From: Lineus longissimus
Taxonomy: Eukaryota > Nemertea > Pilidiophora > Heteronemertea > Lineidae
NCBI RefSeq assembly: GCF_910592395.1
Contig: NC_088324.1
Span: 3,536,001 to 3,600,000 of the forward strand
Direction of reading: 5' to 3'
Length of the DNA: 64,000 nt
A model generated the notes under the pieces. The model saw nothing but the letters and a program-made list of their open reading frames with translations, had not been told where the DNA came from and did not search any database. Every line of letters starts with the position of its first letter. The stretch's first letter is position 1. Made by a program: the position numbers and the translations under genes. Below are positions 1-9,065 of this stretch, piece by piece.

Positions 1-919
1 CTAGTTTAAAGTGGAATTTCTGATGGTGGTGGCATTACTTTTGCACAGTACTGTAGTAGTACCTCTTCTTGGTGCCTATGGAAACTGGACACCCTGTGGC
101 TCCAGGCCAAATGTGCTGGGATCTTGGAGGAGTTTGGGTCCACATAGGTGCTGTTACAGTGTTGGTGGTTCCTCAGGTTCATCATCTGAAATACAATGAT
201 CAATTATAATGGGTTGTACCTTTTCGACACAAGGAACCATGATACGTTTATATATTTATATGTTAGGCAATTCTCATGCCAGTTTGTGTACTTAAAAAGT
301 GTAAGACGATAACAAACCTGAACTTATGTCCACGGCGTTTGGTATTATATATGTGTGGAAGGCCTGCATTTTGTGTGTTTCTCTGAGACGATAGGTTGAC
401 AGCTTTCCAAACTAACCGCAAACTTTATATATCCATCGCAAATAACGGGAATACGGCATAGGACATTATATGATTGACCTTACCTTTTCCGCGTTGGCAT
501 TTATTACCGGACTCGGCCATTATCCTGATTGCGATAACCTGTTTTGCAAAGTTGCCAGGATCAGAGGGGCTTGGTAACGGCCATCTTTGAAGACGAAATC
601 AATTACCACCAATCTTACACCAATAATTGTTTTTGCACTAATATCTTTAATTATCTTTTAATGCGGAATTTAGGATAACCAATTGCGAAACTATAATATT
701 ATTGTATCCTGTTACTAGTGATAGGACTGATGACTTCTTTCATGTATTTCTCGTGTATCTTGTTGTTAGTCATAGTTCTGATTCGGTCCTTGCTCCACTG
801 TGATCTCGTTCCTCCAATTTTTAATTAGTTTTACCTGAGGTAGATTTCCTTTTAATGGGACTACGTTAACCCTACTCATCCATTTTTCGGGTGAAAAATA
901 TTTCCAAAAGGGGGGATGA
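1..919. other. No recognisable gene; possible 3' internal part of an LTR element
   Basis: No open frame here looks like a protein. The last bases before 920 form a purine run (AAAAGGGGGGATGA) of the kind that precedes the 3' LTR of a retroelement, so at least the right end may be the tail of an LTR retrotransposon whose coding part has decayed. The rest is unassigned. Confidence 0.3.
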
Positions 920-1438
920 TGTTACAGTGGAGTACAGACAAAATAATCTTTATAATTATAGATTGGAACTAAGGCATGATCATCTTTAAACAGAGTCTTA
1001 TATCTAATTCGGTATTTCAATTATAGAAACCAAAGGCATAATCAATTTCAATTTGCTGATTAACGCAAGAGTATATCTATGTTATTTGGAATGTTAATAA
1101 AACTTATCGAGATTGAGATTGTGAATGCGTCAGCACCTCGGAAGGCAGTTCCTCCAAAGATCAGAACCTTATTTGGTGCCCAAGGCATTCCGAGCTGCTG
1201 ACGGATATATAAACCCAGGGCAAGCCTGGGTAGATCATTCAATTCAAGTCATTCATTCATTTATTGTCTCCAGTAAAGACACATCGACACTTCAACTTCG
1301 AGTTGTTATAATTATTTTGAAGGAGCAGCTGTACTGGAACAGTGCAGTGTGCAGGCCCACTGGTATAGTGGACATGCTATGGCTCTCGCCAATCCAATCC
1401 CCAGCTATGGGTCAAATAGCAGGTTGAAGACAGAACCA
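920..1438 (+). mobile_element. Candidate LTR with flanking PPT and PBS
   Basis: The segment starts TGTTACAG and ends GAACCA. A polypurine tract lies immediately left of it. A tRNA-type primer binding site, TGGTGCCCGACC, lies at 1442-1453 just right of it. A TATA-like ATATATAAA occurs near 1205. Having both a PPT and a PBS around one LTR is the arrangement left when an LTR is shared by two internal regions. The class (BEL/Pao or gypsy) cannot be told because no coding part is linked to it. Confidence 0.4.
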
Positions 1439-1654
1439 TCCTGGTGCCCGACCTTGGTTGGTACACAAAAAAATCAATTAAAAAAATGACGACAGTTCTT
1501 AAACTTTCAATTAGCACCATTCTACGATATCCACATTAGTTTGATATGAATATTGTTTCCCCGTGTGGACTAATTCATAACACATGCCCATTTGCTTTGA
1601 TTTGACCTCACCCTCTCTTGGGACTGATCAGTGCTGGGAGCCTTAGTGTGCATC
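1439..1654. other. Non-coding stretch after the PBS
   Basis: This would be the retroelement leader if the LTR call is right. No ORF or repeat is seen before the kinase pseudogene begins on the opposite strand. Confidence 0.3.
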
Positions 1655-2900
1655 TTACAACAATTGCTGTATTTGATTCGCCACAAATTGTGCACTTGGT
1701 CTTCTCCCTACATTGTGATCCCTGCAAGCTTTAGAGATAGCTACAAGTTTCCTCACACCACACTGGACAACAGCCTTTAAAAGGCGACCATGAGAATACA
1801 CATCACTGACTTCACTCTGAGCTTGCCCATTCAATTCTCATAATTCCCTGAGAATGATGATGGTACTCTTGGTAGACCATCTTCTGAGAAGGAGGCAGGT
1901 GGTATGTTCTGGGGTGCGATTTTAGTGTTGCATTCCCAAAGTCGATGATCTTTGGTACAAGGTTTTCTTTGGAAAACAGGACATTGTTTCCATGGAGATC
2001 ATTATGAAGAATGCCTCGGCTGTGGATAAAAGCCAGTCCATCTGCTACTCCCCTACACAGTGACATCCACTGCATTTCACTGAATGACGAATTCTTCATG
2101 TGGTGGGCTAAGCTGCAGTTTTGTGTACACACAAGTTCTAACACTACCGCTTTTTTTGTGCTCATAATTCCATAAAGGAAAGGGATGGCACTGTGTCCTC
2201 CCTGGAGATGTTGAAGAACCTTTGCTTCCCGTAACAAATTACCAGTAATTGCCTCTTTCACAGCCACACTGGTACCATTAGCTATGAAGGATGCTTGTTG
2301 TATTGAAACCTTTCCATAAGCCCCAGACCACTTAGGTTCTTCATCATCACCGGTAGGTTTAACCAATGTTGCACTGATTGACACCGGCATACACTTCAAA
2401 TTACAGTCAATTGCCTTAAGAGCAGATTTTCTGCTGAACTCATGGTCATTCACAGGATTATTGCAAACATACGAGCGGACACTAATCAACCTCTGACCTT
2501 TGAAACTAGAGGAAATTTCTACTGAATCTTTATGTGTGGAGCATTTTGTCAGTTTGCTTTCAAAAGACTGCAACTGTAAGTCCTTGGTAGACACTAATTC
2601 TTTTAACATCTTGTTTTCTTCTTCTACCACATTCAATGACCTCTCTTTTCGTATATTTGAATTTTTCCTGTAACGTTTGTTTGCGGCTTGTTTTTTTAAC
2701 CGCTTGATTCCTTCCGCTCTGACCTTATCGCTATCTCCAATACCTGGTCCATCTACAAAAAAGTTGGGAAATATGGGGATGGGGTATACTCGTCCTCTTT
2801 TGTCGTTACAATGGCACTCATTGTACGATTTGAAAACCAACGGCTCTTTTAAACAGGCCATGTCCCATGAATTCCCCATTTCCTCATTTATTTCAAGCAT
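1655..2900 (-). pseudogene. Protein-kinase-like gene with bZIP-like N-terminus, frameshifted
   Basis: A 362-codon frame (1812-2900) starts at a Met. Residues about 60-120 are a basic stretch with the QAANKRYRKN core followed by a leucine-containing coiled coil, resembling a bZIP. Residues about 190-330 are a kinase N-lobe and catalytic loop: SGAYGKV, VAVKEA (Lys215), HNDLHGNN (Asp301) and DFG (Asp320). The frame then breaks near 1830-1850. The next frame carries the rest of the C-lobe, with SDVYSHGRLLK and the late Arg of RRPSAQ, and stops at 1655-1657. One stop codon also lies at the junction. All catalytic residues are kept although the gene is split. No introns are visible, which fits a retrocopy or an element-carried gene. 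The kinase group and substrate are unknown. Confidence 0.65.
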
Positions 2901-3092
2901 AACTAGAACTGAGAAATTTGCTTGGCAGCAAATTTGATGGTCCCAAAAAGAATAATGGGGTGATTTTTAAAAGAATCTGGGTGTAGAAAGAGCTGAGTAG
3001 CGAGTAGGCTGGGTAGTTTTATTTGAATTAAGAAATGAGATCTGCAGTAACAGTGCAGTGTATAAGTGTTGGCAAATAGTATTAGAAATGAG

Positions 3093-3197
3093 GGGTTTGG
3101 TGGGGATTCGAACTCACGCATTCTACAGCACCTGATCGCCTAGCATAGAAATCGTACCAGCAGTCCTGACCTATTAACCATTCGGCTAAATCCTCAG
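3093..3197 (-). repeat. tRNA-derived SINE head (Ser/Leu-like)
   Basis: On the minus strand this reads as a tRNA-like module with an A box (TAGCCGAATGG) and a B box (GAGTTCGAATCCC). The long interval between them suggests a class II tRNA (Ser or Leu) ancestry. The acceptor stem does not pair cleanly and there is no good anticodon arm, so it is a SINE or tRNA pseudogene, not a working tRNA gene. The word TTCTAC-A/G-GCACCTGA occurs inside it and again just beyond its end. Confidence 0.6.
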
Positions 3198-3213
3198 ACT
3201 TTCTACGGCACCT

Positions 3214-3307
3214 GAATATTTATATGTATACAGAGAGGACTGGGCATTGTCAGACTTTCGCCTCAAGTCTGACAGTGCCCAGGCCTCTATGTATACATAT
3301 AATATTT
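3214..3307. repeat. 94-bp near-perfect hairpin
   Basis: An inverted repeat with arms of about 43 bases and a loop of about 7 (TCGCCTC). The outer part is AT-rich (TATGTATAC) and the inner part includes GGGCA..GTCAGACTT. It sits between the SINE head and the 148-bp tandem array and may be a small fold-back element. Confidence 0.7.
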
Positions 3308-3331
3308 ATACATATAATATTTATATGTATA

Positions 3332-3800
3332 CAGCGAGGCATTCACATGGTATGTAGGAAGCAAACAGAATGGAATGATAACCCTACAACAGACTAGGTT
3401 AGACACCAGACAAGGAAAGCCAGGATGTTTGCCTTCTATCATACCAAACATAGAACACCTTCAGGAAGTCTCAAGACCTCAGCGAGGCATTTACATGGTA
3501 TGTAAGAAGCAAACAGAATGGAATGATAACCCTACAACAGACTTGATGAGACACCAGACAAGGAAAGCCAGGATGTTTGCCTTCTATCATACCAAACATG
3601 GAACACCTTCAGGAAGTCTCAAGACCTCAGCGAGGCATTCACATGGTATGTAGGAAGCAAACAGAATGGAATGATAACCCTACAACAGACTTGATGAGAC
3701 ACCAGACAAGGAAAGCCAGGATGTTTGCCTTCTATCATACCAAACATGGAACACCTTCAGGAAGTCGCAAGACCTCAGCGAGGCATCCACATGGTATGTA
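3332..3800 (+). repeat. 148-bp tandem repeat, about 3.2 copies
   Basis: The phrase CAGCGAGGCATTCACATGG recurs with small changes at 3332, 3480, 3628 and 3776, exactly 148 bp apart. Copies differ by only a few substitutions. 148 is not a multiple of three, so the short open frames over the array shift between copies and are not evidence of a protein. Confidence 0.9.
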
Positions 3801-4544
3801 GGAAAGCCAGGACCAAACAGAGAACACCTTGTCTCGAAATTTCCCAATTTACAACTCACTCCAAAGCTGTATTGTGCTTTTTCTAGACACTATAAGGGTT
3901 TAAAGTTGTATATTTCAGGGTCAGATTTAAGCTAAGTCCATCGACTGAAATCAGCCCATGTGGGGAACTAAAGAAAGTTAATAAGAATGACTGACGTAGT
4001 ATGCTTGGAGGGGGGAGTGGAGCAGTCATGTTTGTGGTTTTGTTTTTTACGATCAGATGTTGCAGAGGTGAGATAATGGGGGAAAAATGTACTCGGACTT
4101 CGCCCATTTCTGACACTATTAAATTGTCCACTTTGGACTTAGCCTTACTCTAACTCTAACATGTCTAAAGTATAGGAAATCATGGGGCCGAGTCCATTTC
4201 TGACACTATCAAATTTTCTAAAGTTAGTTTTTTCCCTCTACTAGGCAGAAAAGTGTAGTATTTTTAACATAGCTTTCCTAGATTAAAAGAAAAATACTTC
4301 TGGTGAGGAAAACACAAAAGAAAACAAAATCATTTCACGTCTACATCATGAAGATGTTAGCAACTTTCATTACGTATATATGGTTGTATCGCTATCTGGA
4401 CTCCCTCCCCAAGTTATACACAATCTAGTCTTCACTAGTCCAAAATGATAGGTCACAGTCTTTGTAGTAGAAGTAAAACTGGATACCGTCACTGTAGTTC
4501 ACAACAATGTCCATCGGTCCCTATTGTTGGGCTGTTGTGTTGCT
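3801..4544. other. No gene seen
   Basis: AT-rich sequence without convincing coding potential. A phrase close to TTTCTGACACTAT is repeated near 4108 and 4198. Nothing else is assignable. Confidence 0.4.
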
Positions 4545-4587
4545 CCACCGACGCGCGTTTCTGCCCCTCTAGGCTTCATCAGGGTGG
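4545..4587 (-). ncRNA. Type I hammerhead ribozyme motif (43 nt)
   Basis: On the minus strand the order is CCACC, CTGATGA, a stem-loop with GCC/GGC pairing, GAAA, CGCGCGTC, GGTGG. CCACC and GGTGG form a perfect 5-bp stem I, CUGAUGA and GAAA are the invariant core boxes, and the strand ends stem III with GUC, the usual cleavage triplet. Short-stem-III hammerheads like this are known from Penelope-like elements and other non-autonomous retroelements. No protein of such an element is recognisable nearby, so this would be a remnant. Confidence 0.7.
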
Positions 4588-4614
4588 CTGGGGTTGACTT
4601 GCACTGTCTTGTTC

Positions 4615-4740
4615 AGTCTTTGACCATTAGTCAAATCAAAGCATTTATTTAATCAATGAAAGCCAGTCACACAATCTAGTCACAATCATTGGCCATTAGT
4701 CAAATCCAAGCATTTATTTCATTAATCGAGAGAAAAAAAA
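4615..4740. repeat. Imperfect direct duplication of about 70 bp
   Basis: Two adjacent stretches share CCATTAGTCAAATC, then AAGCATTTATTT. They lie next to the hammerhead motif and may belong to the same decayed retroelement. Confidence 0.5.
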
Positions 4741-4871
4741 TCATATTTATATCATGAACTATGTTTATTTGACAATAAATTCAAAGAAATATTCAAAGTA
4801 GAATTATAATTCTGTGGTGCAAGTTTTAAAGAAAAAACACCCTGTATAACGCAGGCCAGTCTATTTCATTC

Positions 4872-5836
4872 TCAGAAATAGTTCTTCAATGCGTCACTAA
4901 TAGCATTTGGATTGTTATTCCTCGTAACAAACTCAGTAGTCACAGCCCTCATTGGCACTTCAATGTCAACTAATCGATCCTGAATCTTATCCAGCCATTT
5001 GTCATCAAATGCGTCGCCTTCCAATTCGCACGAATTATGAAGTGTACAGCAGGCTATGAAAAGATCTGGGACATCTTCGTTGTTAAAATCAATGCTTTTA
5101 AGTAGACGCCTCCAACGGCCTTTCAAGCGCCCAAAACTGTTTTCCACTACCATTCTGTTTTTGCTCAGTTGGTAGTTAAAGTTCTTTTGCTTCTCTGTAG
5201 TTCCTGTGGTTTCTGGGTATGGCTTCATAATCCAGTGTAGAAGAGGATAAGCGGGATCTCCCAGTATTACAGGAGGTAATGTAGCACCGTTGACATTTAC
5301 AGAGACATCATTCAAGTATCCATGCACCTCAAACTCTTTGAATAGATCAGAATATGCCAAAACACACGCATCATGAACACTCCCTGGCATTCCAACGCAC
5401 AGATCTCGAAAACAATACCGATCATCAACAAATGCTTGGCAACTGTAGCTGTAATAACATTTTCTATTGTAGAAATCTGTGTGCCATGATTGGAATGTGG
5501 GTGCCATCTATAGCCCCAATACTGTTGGGAAAACCCCACTTTTCTTTGAACCTGTTCATGATGTCATAAGCCTCCTCTGATGATGGCAACTGGATCAGTT
5601 GAGGTGTTAGTAAAGATACAATGGCTTGAACAACATCCTTTACAAATATTGAAAGACTAACACGAGATATACCAAATAGGTCCGCCACAATTTCCAATTC
5701 ACCGGTTCCAGCAAGAGTCCTCAATACAGCAGCCACCTTTTGATCAACCGGTATGCAGTTACGCATAACAGTATCCTGCTTCTCTAGTTGAGGTCTCAGC
5801 AGTTCACAGAGCTTGTCAAACGTTGCCCGGGACATC
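4872..5836 (-). pseudogene. PIF/Harbinger nuclease (HARBI1-like), exon 2, frameshifted
   Basis: The exon begins after an acceptor (TTAATTGCAG) and reads MSRATFDKLCELLRP, the typical HARBI1 N-terminal block. AIDGTHIP holds the first catalytic Asp, GDPAYPLL the second and VENSFGRLKGRWRRL the Glu, so the DDE_Tnp_4 triad is complete. Between the first and second Asp (about 5464-5507) the frame shifts once. After the shift, DFYNRKCYYSYSCQ and GSVHDA match the family. The C-terminus is at 4872. Apart from the shift it looks recent. Confidence 0.85.
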
Positions 5837-6652
5837 CTGCAATTAAAAGTAGATCTTGTTTTAGTGAGGGATGACCGGTAAATGAAGAATGCAATGACAC
5901 ATCGAATAAATTGCTGATTACTAACAGAATATATTCAGCGTTCAACCTAAAAATAGCATCAAAGCATTTGTCCATGTATAGAAAATAGATTATTTTTGTA
6001 AACCTTCTACATGTACTTTCTATTTTTGTAAAACTTAATATAACACCAGCCTAGTTGTTACTTTTTTTCTAATTTGATTGCTCTCCTGAATTTTCTACGC
6101 CACTGTTTATCATTATATCTCGCTTTTGCAATCAGCGTCCACCACACAGATGTCCGTGGTTCAGTCCATAAAGACCTGAAATGTATTGATAAAAATCAGC
6201 GAGGTCGGACGTAAACACTGGTGATGTGGGCCTCCTGGCCAAAAGTTGTTTAAACGCATAAGGTCCATAAGAAGCTGATAACATGTATAAGTATAAATGA
6301 AGCACTATGACATGACAGACTTCGGTAACCTCCTTGATAAGCAAGGACTCATGTGCATGTAAAGGCAAGTTAAGACCTGTGTTTACAAACAAGCACCTGT
6401 CCCATGGTAGGGCTTCTCACTTCCTGCCTAGACTAGACACCGTCCAGACCTGTTTGAAGTGGACCTACAATATAGTAGGCTCATGTGGGACCTAGTGTTG
6501 GGTGTACATAAATGTACATATAACATAAATATAGGACTTCTTTGAATGGTTCCCTGGCCTGGGTCTCGATAGGATATCAAAATACGGCAACTCTGGATCT
6601 AAAATGATGCCAGGTCATGAGGTGCTGAACTGAATACCAGGAATGGAACGAG

Positions 6653-6771
6653 TTTAGAATCCCCGATCACACCCCAAAAAAGGTCATCGGTTGACTAACG
6701 AAGCACCACTGTTCAATGGATTTATAGTTGAATGCGATCAAACTACGTCATTTCCGATCGGGGATTCTAAA
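6653..6771. repeat. 119-bp fold-back MITE
   Basis: The 16-base ends TTTAGAATCCCCGATC and GATCGGGGATTCTAAA are perfect reverse complements. The interior shows nothing coding. It lies in the intron of the Harbinger gene. Confidence 0.6.
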
Positions 6772-6822
6772 TTTTAGCCCCAGGAATCACAAAATTTACG
6801 AATCTCTGTCTATCGTACACAC

Positions 6823-7034
6823 CTTTCAACAGTAGCGTCAGAAATGCAAAGCTGCATGTTAAGCATGCCAAGAAATGCATTCGCCAAAAGTTCCATTTCT
6901 AGAGCACGAATCTTCAGCCCATCTTCTTGCCTAACCCGAGCAGACTGCAGGGCATATCTCCTTCTCCTTCTTCTCGAATGTTTCTTCATATCCATCAGGA
7001 ACTTGAAAAGCAAACACATATTGAACGACGGCAT
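6823..7034 (-). CDS. Harbinger nuclease, exon 1
   Basis: The frame starts with Met at 7034, carries an Arg-rich run (SRRRRRRY) typical of Harbinger nuclease N-termini, and ends at a donor (GAAAG/GTGTGT). Splicing to the acceptor at 5836 gives ATVERMSRATFDKLC in frame, which fits the family. The intron (5837-6822) contains a small fold-back element at 6653-6771. Confidence 0.65.
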
Positions 7035-7388
7035 GACTTTTTGCTCCTAAAGATCGTAAAGTTTGAAGAGCAAATAAATGTTATTGTGCATGAACAGATT
7101 TCCTGCCGGGAAAAACAGCCAAAGTACCAATAGCGATAATCTTTACCTCCGCGTACCGAAACTCTTAGAGAGCTTGCCTGGTATCATTATAACCCGCATT
7201 GTGGCGCTAAATCGGTGACACCACCGCGACATCCTGCGGATTATTGGTGGAACCAAAAGAAATTAGTCCACATCAGTCCTCATTGCTGATGAGCGTCTAA
7301 AATGAGACCACATCCGGTTTTGAATGGGGTTCGATCGGATCGGATCGGAATGCGGTCTTATGCGGTCTTTTTGGAAAGCGTCTAAACG

Positions 7389-7521
7389 GAGACGGAGGTC
7401 CGCGCACTTCTGATCGCTTGACCCAGTTTATACCTGGAGATCAGCCTCCTTCCACGTGGTCACGTGACTGAGGGTCCTAACGCTGAGGCTCCTCATGGAA
7501 GGGTCTAAACTATATATAACA
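7389..7521 (-). repeat. Truncated 3' LTR of the gypsy element, with PPT
   Basis: 133 bp match 15906-16038 almost base for base, ending TATATAACA. On the minus strand it is preceded by the purine tract AAGGGGGA, the expected primer for plus-strand synthesis. The outer half of this LTR is gone, replaced by unrelated GATCGG-repeat-containing sequence to the left. Confidence 0.85.
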
Positions 7522-8224
7522 TCCCCCTTGTTCAAATTACGAACTTGATGAAGATAATAATAGTTTAGACTTAAAGCAAGAACAAGTTGTTTTAAAATCT
7601 TTGGAAGTGTTTATACATTCTGACCACTGGGGCATTTAAACTTCCAAAGCGTTGATACAGACAATCGGAAACAGGGATACCTTGCTTGTAGGTTACGTAA
7701 TAAAATTGAAGAGGCTGAACTAATCTCAGCTAAGTTTAACAAAGTCAGAGAGTGCAGTTCCACAGTGGAACATAATTAGACTGGTCATCCGAATACATGA
7801 AGATAGTAGACATAAAAGCACAAGAAAGTGAGCACAGCTAGCCTGAAATGAAATGGTTAGTTATGCAGGGCTTAATATCACTACTATAATCCTAAAAGGA
7901 TTGGCCTTGTTCCAAAAAAAAATTTGACAACAGTCATTGCCAAAAGATGAGAAATATCTACTAAAAACTTCTAAAAAGTTTGTACAAATTTACCAATAAT
8001 TGCACAAAGTTAAATTTTAAACATAGTTCTGCATGAGAACAACAACAATAATAATCAAAGAATGCACTATCATATTGTAATGTTTATGCATCAGCGTAGC
8101 CATAGTGACTGTACACATATATGGTGGCTATGGCTAAGGTACACAATGTACTTTAAGGAATGTCAATATTGACATCACATGACTTTCCTGGAACTGAATC
8201 CTGTACACAGCATTGAGTGCATTT

Positions 8225-8470
8225 TTAGACAGAATATTTGGCACGTAGCCCAAATGATGCAATGAAAAAATTACCAAAACACTTTAATCCAAAAATACAG
8301 CCTTTCTTCAAGATACCAAGATTTACCAGCTTATTGAACTCTTTGTCAATTTGCTTGCGATTTTCCTCTGGGATAGGATATGGGCGGACGAAAAATGGAC
8401 TGTCATCCTTCAATTGGATGTCCACTTCAAAATTGGGGCACGTGCCAATTTCGCCGTAGAGGCTGAATGC
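8225..8470 (-). pseudogene. Gypsy pol fragment: start of reverse transcriptase
   Basis: Reads EAFSLYGEIGTCPNFEVDIQ, then VRPYPIPEENRKQIDKE and LVNLGILKKG, the first conserved block of gypsy-type RT. It stops before the catalytic motifs. Joining it across the inserted transposon to the frame at about 12825 restores a continuous pol reading frame. Confidence 0.75.
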
Positions 8471-9065
8471 CTCTTTGTAGGTATGTGGCAAAAAAAAATA
8501 AAAATAAGATCCCAACATGATGCATATCACTGGAAAGGTCTTTAAAAGACCTTTCCAATGATACTTGAACCAGCTTCCTATGACAATTATTAAGCAAGTT
8601 ATGACATTTTATGATTTGCTTTTTATGCTCGTTTTGGCCGATTGTTTTAACTGGAAAAACAATGCGACCAATTTTGAGACTTGTGACCCGTTTCATGGAT
8701 TTTCATGGATTTCATGCCATAACTTTCTCAATTCTTGTCCGATTTTTAAAAACTTAACCTCATTGGAAAGCCCAGTAAAAGAACAAGAAGAATAAGCTAT
8801 TTCCAGCCTTATGACATGTATGATTTTTAATATTAGTACATTATGGACTTACCAAAAATCCTTTTCCTATGACTAGTATGAGAACAGAGAAGTCAACAAC
8901 GACATGGCCGGGCTCCAAACACTGACGAGTTTTAGAAAAGTATCCATTAGTTCCTGAGTTTGAATCCTAAGTCTCTTGAGCTGTGCATTCAGGGTCTCAG
9001 TCTCAGTGTCCCACAGTCTTAAATAACATGAGCCCCCCCCCCCCCCCAACACACTGTTATACAGT

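Noticed and set aside
1125-1427. 100-codon plus-strand protein
   Set aside because: Lies wholly inside the candidate LTR, with a TATA-like box in its middle; no family likeness.
3093-3197. Functional tRNA gene
   Set aside because: A and B boxes are present but the acceptor stem and anticodon arm do not fold properly; better a SINE head.
3375-3801. 92- and 74-codon frames over the 148-bp array
   Set aside because: Unit length is not a multiple of three, so the same protein cannot repeat in one frame without breaks; explained by the tandem DNA repeat.
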